A stretch of 7,244 nt of DNA. Origin: Limnohabitans sp. Rim8. Lineage in GTDB: Bacteria; Pseudomonadota; Gammaproteobacteria; Burkholderiales; Burkholderiaceae_C. Positions within the stretch are counted from its first letter, which is position 1; the number at the start of each line of letters is the position of its first letter. The notes beneath the pieces are model-generated. The model saw only the letters and a list, made by a program, of their open reading frames with translations. It was not told the origin of the DNA and ran no database searches. This document shows positions 6,303 through 7,244 of the stretch, piece after piece. The stretch covers positions 1 through 7,244 of the forward strand of contig CAMDXR010000157.1 of NCBI GenBank assembly GCA_945877725.1. The letters are read 5' to 3'. The translations under genes and the position numbers were made by a program.

Positions 6303-6327
6303 TTCGGCCGCAGGGGCGGCCTCCCAC
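6303..6327 (-). repeat. REP-like palindrome, copy E (inverted)
   Basis: On the minus strand it reads GTGGGA, a perfect 6-bp hairpin GGCCGC-CCCT-GCGGCC, then GAA. It has the same loop and flanks as copies A and B, but three of the six stem pairs are swapped for other complementary pairs. It is the copy nearest the thiolase terminator. Confidence 0.75.
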
Positions 6328-6353
6328 GGGGAGATAACGCAATGCTCACGCAT

Positions 6354-6387
6354 AAAAAAGGGCAGAGGGCAACTTGCCTTCTGCCCT
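6354..6387 (-). terminator. Intrinsic (Rho-independent) terminator of the thiolase gene
   Basis: Read on the minus strand, arms at 6387-6374 and 6372-6359 form a GC-rich stem (GGGCAGA on the outer side) with one A-C mismatch. The practical loop is about 5 nt, and a run of six T follows at 6359-6354. It begins about 40 bp after the thiolase TAA at 6429-6431. Stem plus T-tract on the coding strand is the classical layout, so thiolase transcription probably ends here, largely uncoupling it from the dehydrogenase operon. Confidence 0.85.
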
Positions 6388-6428
6388 CCATCACATTGGC
6401 CATCTGAGTGACAGACAAAGCGCAGTGC

Positions 6429-7244
6429 TTAGAGCACTTCAAAAATGCCGCAAGCGCCCATGCCTCCGCCAATGCACATGGTCACTGCCACGCGCTTGGC
6501 GCCACGGCGTTTGCCTTCGATCAGGGCGTGGCCGGTCAGGCGTTGGCCGCTCACGCCGTAGGGGTGGCCCACAGCAATGGCACCGCCGTTAACGTTCAGG
6601 CGGTCGGCCGGAATGCCCAGTTTGTCGCGGCAATACAGCACTTGCACGGCAAAGGCTTCGTTCAGTTCCCACAGGTCAATATCGTCCACCGTGAGGCCCA
6701 AACGCGCTAAGGCTTTAGGCACGGCAAAGACCGGGCCAATGCCCATTTCGTCGGGCTCGCAGCCTGCCACGGCAAAACCGAGGAACCGTCCCAGTGGCTT
6801 TAAGCCCTTTTGTTCGGCCATTTTTTCGTCCATCAAGACGCATGCGCCGCCGCCGTCTGAAAACTGGCTGGCATTGCCCGCCGAGACCAATCCGCCGGGC
6901 ATGGCCGAGCGCAAACCGCTGATGGCTTCCAGCGTGGTGCCCTCGCGCAGACCTTCGTCCTTGCTCACGGTCACTTGTTTGGTGCTCATGCCCATGACCT
7001 TGTCAATGACGCCTGCGGTCACGGTGATGGGCGCAATTTCGGCCTCAAACAAGCCTGCGGCTTGCGCAGCGCAGGCTTTTTGCTGGCTGGCAGCGCCGTA
7101 TTCGTCCATGCGGTCGCGGCTGATTTTGTAGCGCTTGGCCACTTGTTCAGCTGTTTGCAGCATGTTCCAGTAGATCTCGGGCTTTTGCTTGGTCAGGGCG
7201 GGGTCAAAAAACATGTGGTGGTTCATCTCTTGCTGAACGCAAGA
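6429..7244 (-). CDS. Acetyl-CoA C-acyltransferase (thiolase), 5' end beyond right edge
   Basis: 271 codons are visible. The frame stays open to the right edge, and the first visible residues SCVQQEMNHHM match the thiolase region that normally follows Gly-Gly-x-Glu-Ser. The ATG at 7226 is therefore internal, and roughly 120-130 N-terminal residues, including the nucleophilic cysteine, are missing. Counting from the first visible codon: NEAF at 195-198, the catalytic histidine His227 in GHPYGVSGQR, and the acid/base cysteine Cys257 in CIGGGMGACG. The C-terminus is complete. Thiolases cleave 3-ketoacyl-CoA with CoA to acetyl-CoA and a shortened acyl-CoA, or run in the condensing direction. The strong visible similarity is to degradative thiolases of Burkholderiales; chain-length preference cannot be read. 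A terminator follows, so it is probably the last gene of its own unit. Confidence 0.95.
   Translation of the reverse strand, partial: SCVQQEMNHHMFFDPALTKQKPEIYWNMLQTAEQVAKRYKISRDRMDEYGAASQQKACAAQAAGLFEAEIAPITVTAGVIDKVMGMSTKQVTVSKDEGLREGTTLEAISGLRSAMPGGLVSAGNASQFSDGGGACVLMDEKMAEQKGLKPLGRFLGFAVAGCEPDEMGIGPVFAVPKALARLGLTVDDIDLWELNEAFAVQVLYCRDKLGIPADRLNVNGGAIAVGHPYGVSGQRLTGHALIEGKRRGAKRVAVTMCIGGGMGACGIFEVL

Larger units (their letters stand above)
6107..6428. other. Intergenic region between thiolase and acyl-CoA dehydrogenase
   Basis: A stretch of about 320 bp without a supportable gene. From right to left it contains the thiolase terminator hairpin, an AT-richer spacer, five REP-like palindromes (listed separately) and a leader of about 57 bp before the dehydrogenase ATG. 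Short frames run through it on both strands, but their translations are Gly/Pro/Arg-rich products of the palindromes and show no protein family. A promoter for the seven-gene run should lie here, yet I find no convincing -35/-10 pair. Confidence 0.7.

Noticed and set aside
6164..6332. CRISPR array
   Set aside because: Copies lie in both orientations, vary in the arms, and are separated by irregular short spacers that are themselves repeated. There are no unique spacers of constant length and no cas genes.
6103..6472. Short minus-strand frames with repeated Pro-Val-Gly-Gly or Ser-Pro-Trp-Glu-Ala-like units
   Set aside because: The apparent protein repeats are translations of the REP-like palindromes in several frames. 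None has a ribosome binding site or family match, and the frames cross the terminator or the dehydrogenase start.
6429..7226. Thiolase starting at the ATG at 7226
   Set aside because: The frame stays open upstream with thiolase-like residues (SCVQQE), and a start there would remove the catalytic nucleophile region, so the gene is partial at the window edge.

Overview
The window looks like chromosomal DNA from a GC-rich betaproteobacterium, most likely Burkholderiales of the Comamonadaceae type (Limnohabitans, Rhodoferax, Polaromonas or Acidovorax relatives). This is inferred from protein style and gene order; no rRNA or other phylogenetic marker is present. Every gene I can support lies on the minus strand, so transcription runs from right to left. 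The long plus-strand reading frames are antisense shadows.

Layout in the order of transcription: (1) 7244-6429, a thiolase whose N-terminal third, including the nucleophilic cysteine, lies outside the window. (2) 6428-6107, a roughly 320-bp intergenic region. It holds a clear intrinsic terminator for the thiolase, then five short REP-like palindromes in two orientations, then the leader of the next gene. (3) 6106-1, a tightly packed seven-gene run: a DmdC-type acyl-CoA dehydrogenase, a small Dabb (A/B-barrel) protein, an SDR dehydrogenase, a PaaI-type hotdog thioesterase, a zinc-free MDR (prostaglandin-reductase-like) oxidoreductase, a GST-like protein with an extra C-terminal segment, and a second SDR cut by the left edge. 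Spacings within the run are -4, 14, 42, 18, 36 and 0 bp, as expected for one operon with translational coupling at two junctions.

Taken together the genes look like a catabolic acyl-CoA (beta-oxidation-like) cluster. The dehydrogenase would introduce a 2,3-double bond, an SDR could oxidise a 3-hydroxyacyl intermediate, the thiolase would cleave the 3-ketoacyl-CoA, and the thioesterase would release CoA from stalled or toxic thioesters. The MDR protein could reduce an enone-type intermediate. The roles of the Dabb and GST-like proteins are open. No enoyl-CoA hydratase is seen, so the pathway is incomplete here and the substrate cannot be read from sequence.

The most interesting non-coding signal is the palindrome cluster at 6164-6327. 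Four of its copies share the layout GTGGGA (TTGGGA in one) / 6-nt arm / CCCT / 6-nt arm, with GAA after the second arm in three. The arm bases differ between copies but mostly keep pairing, including three compensatory base-pair changes. I see no evidence of a new defence, mobile or RNA-guided system.
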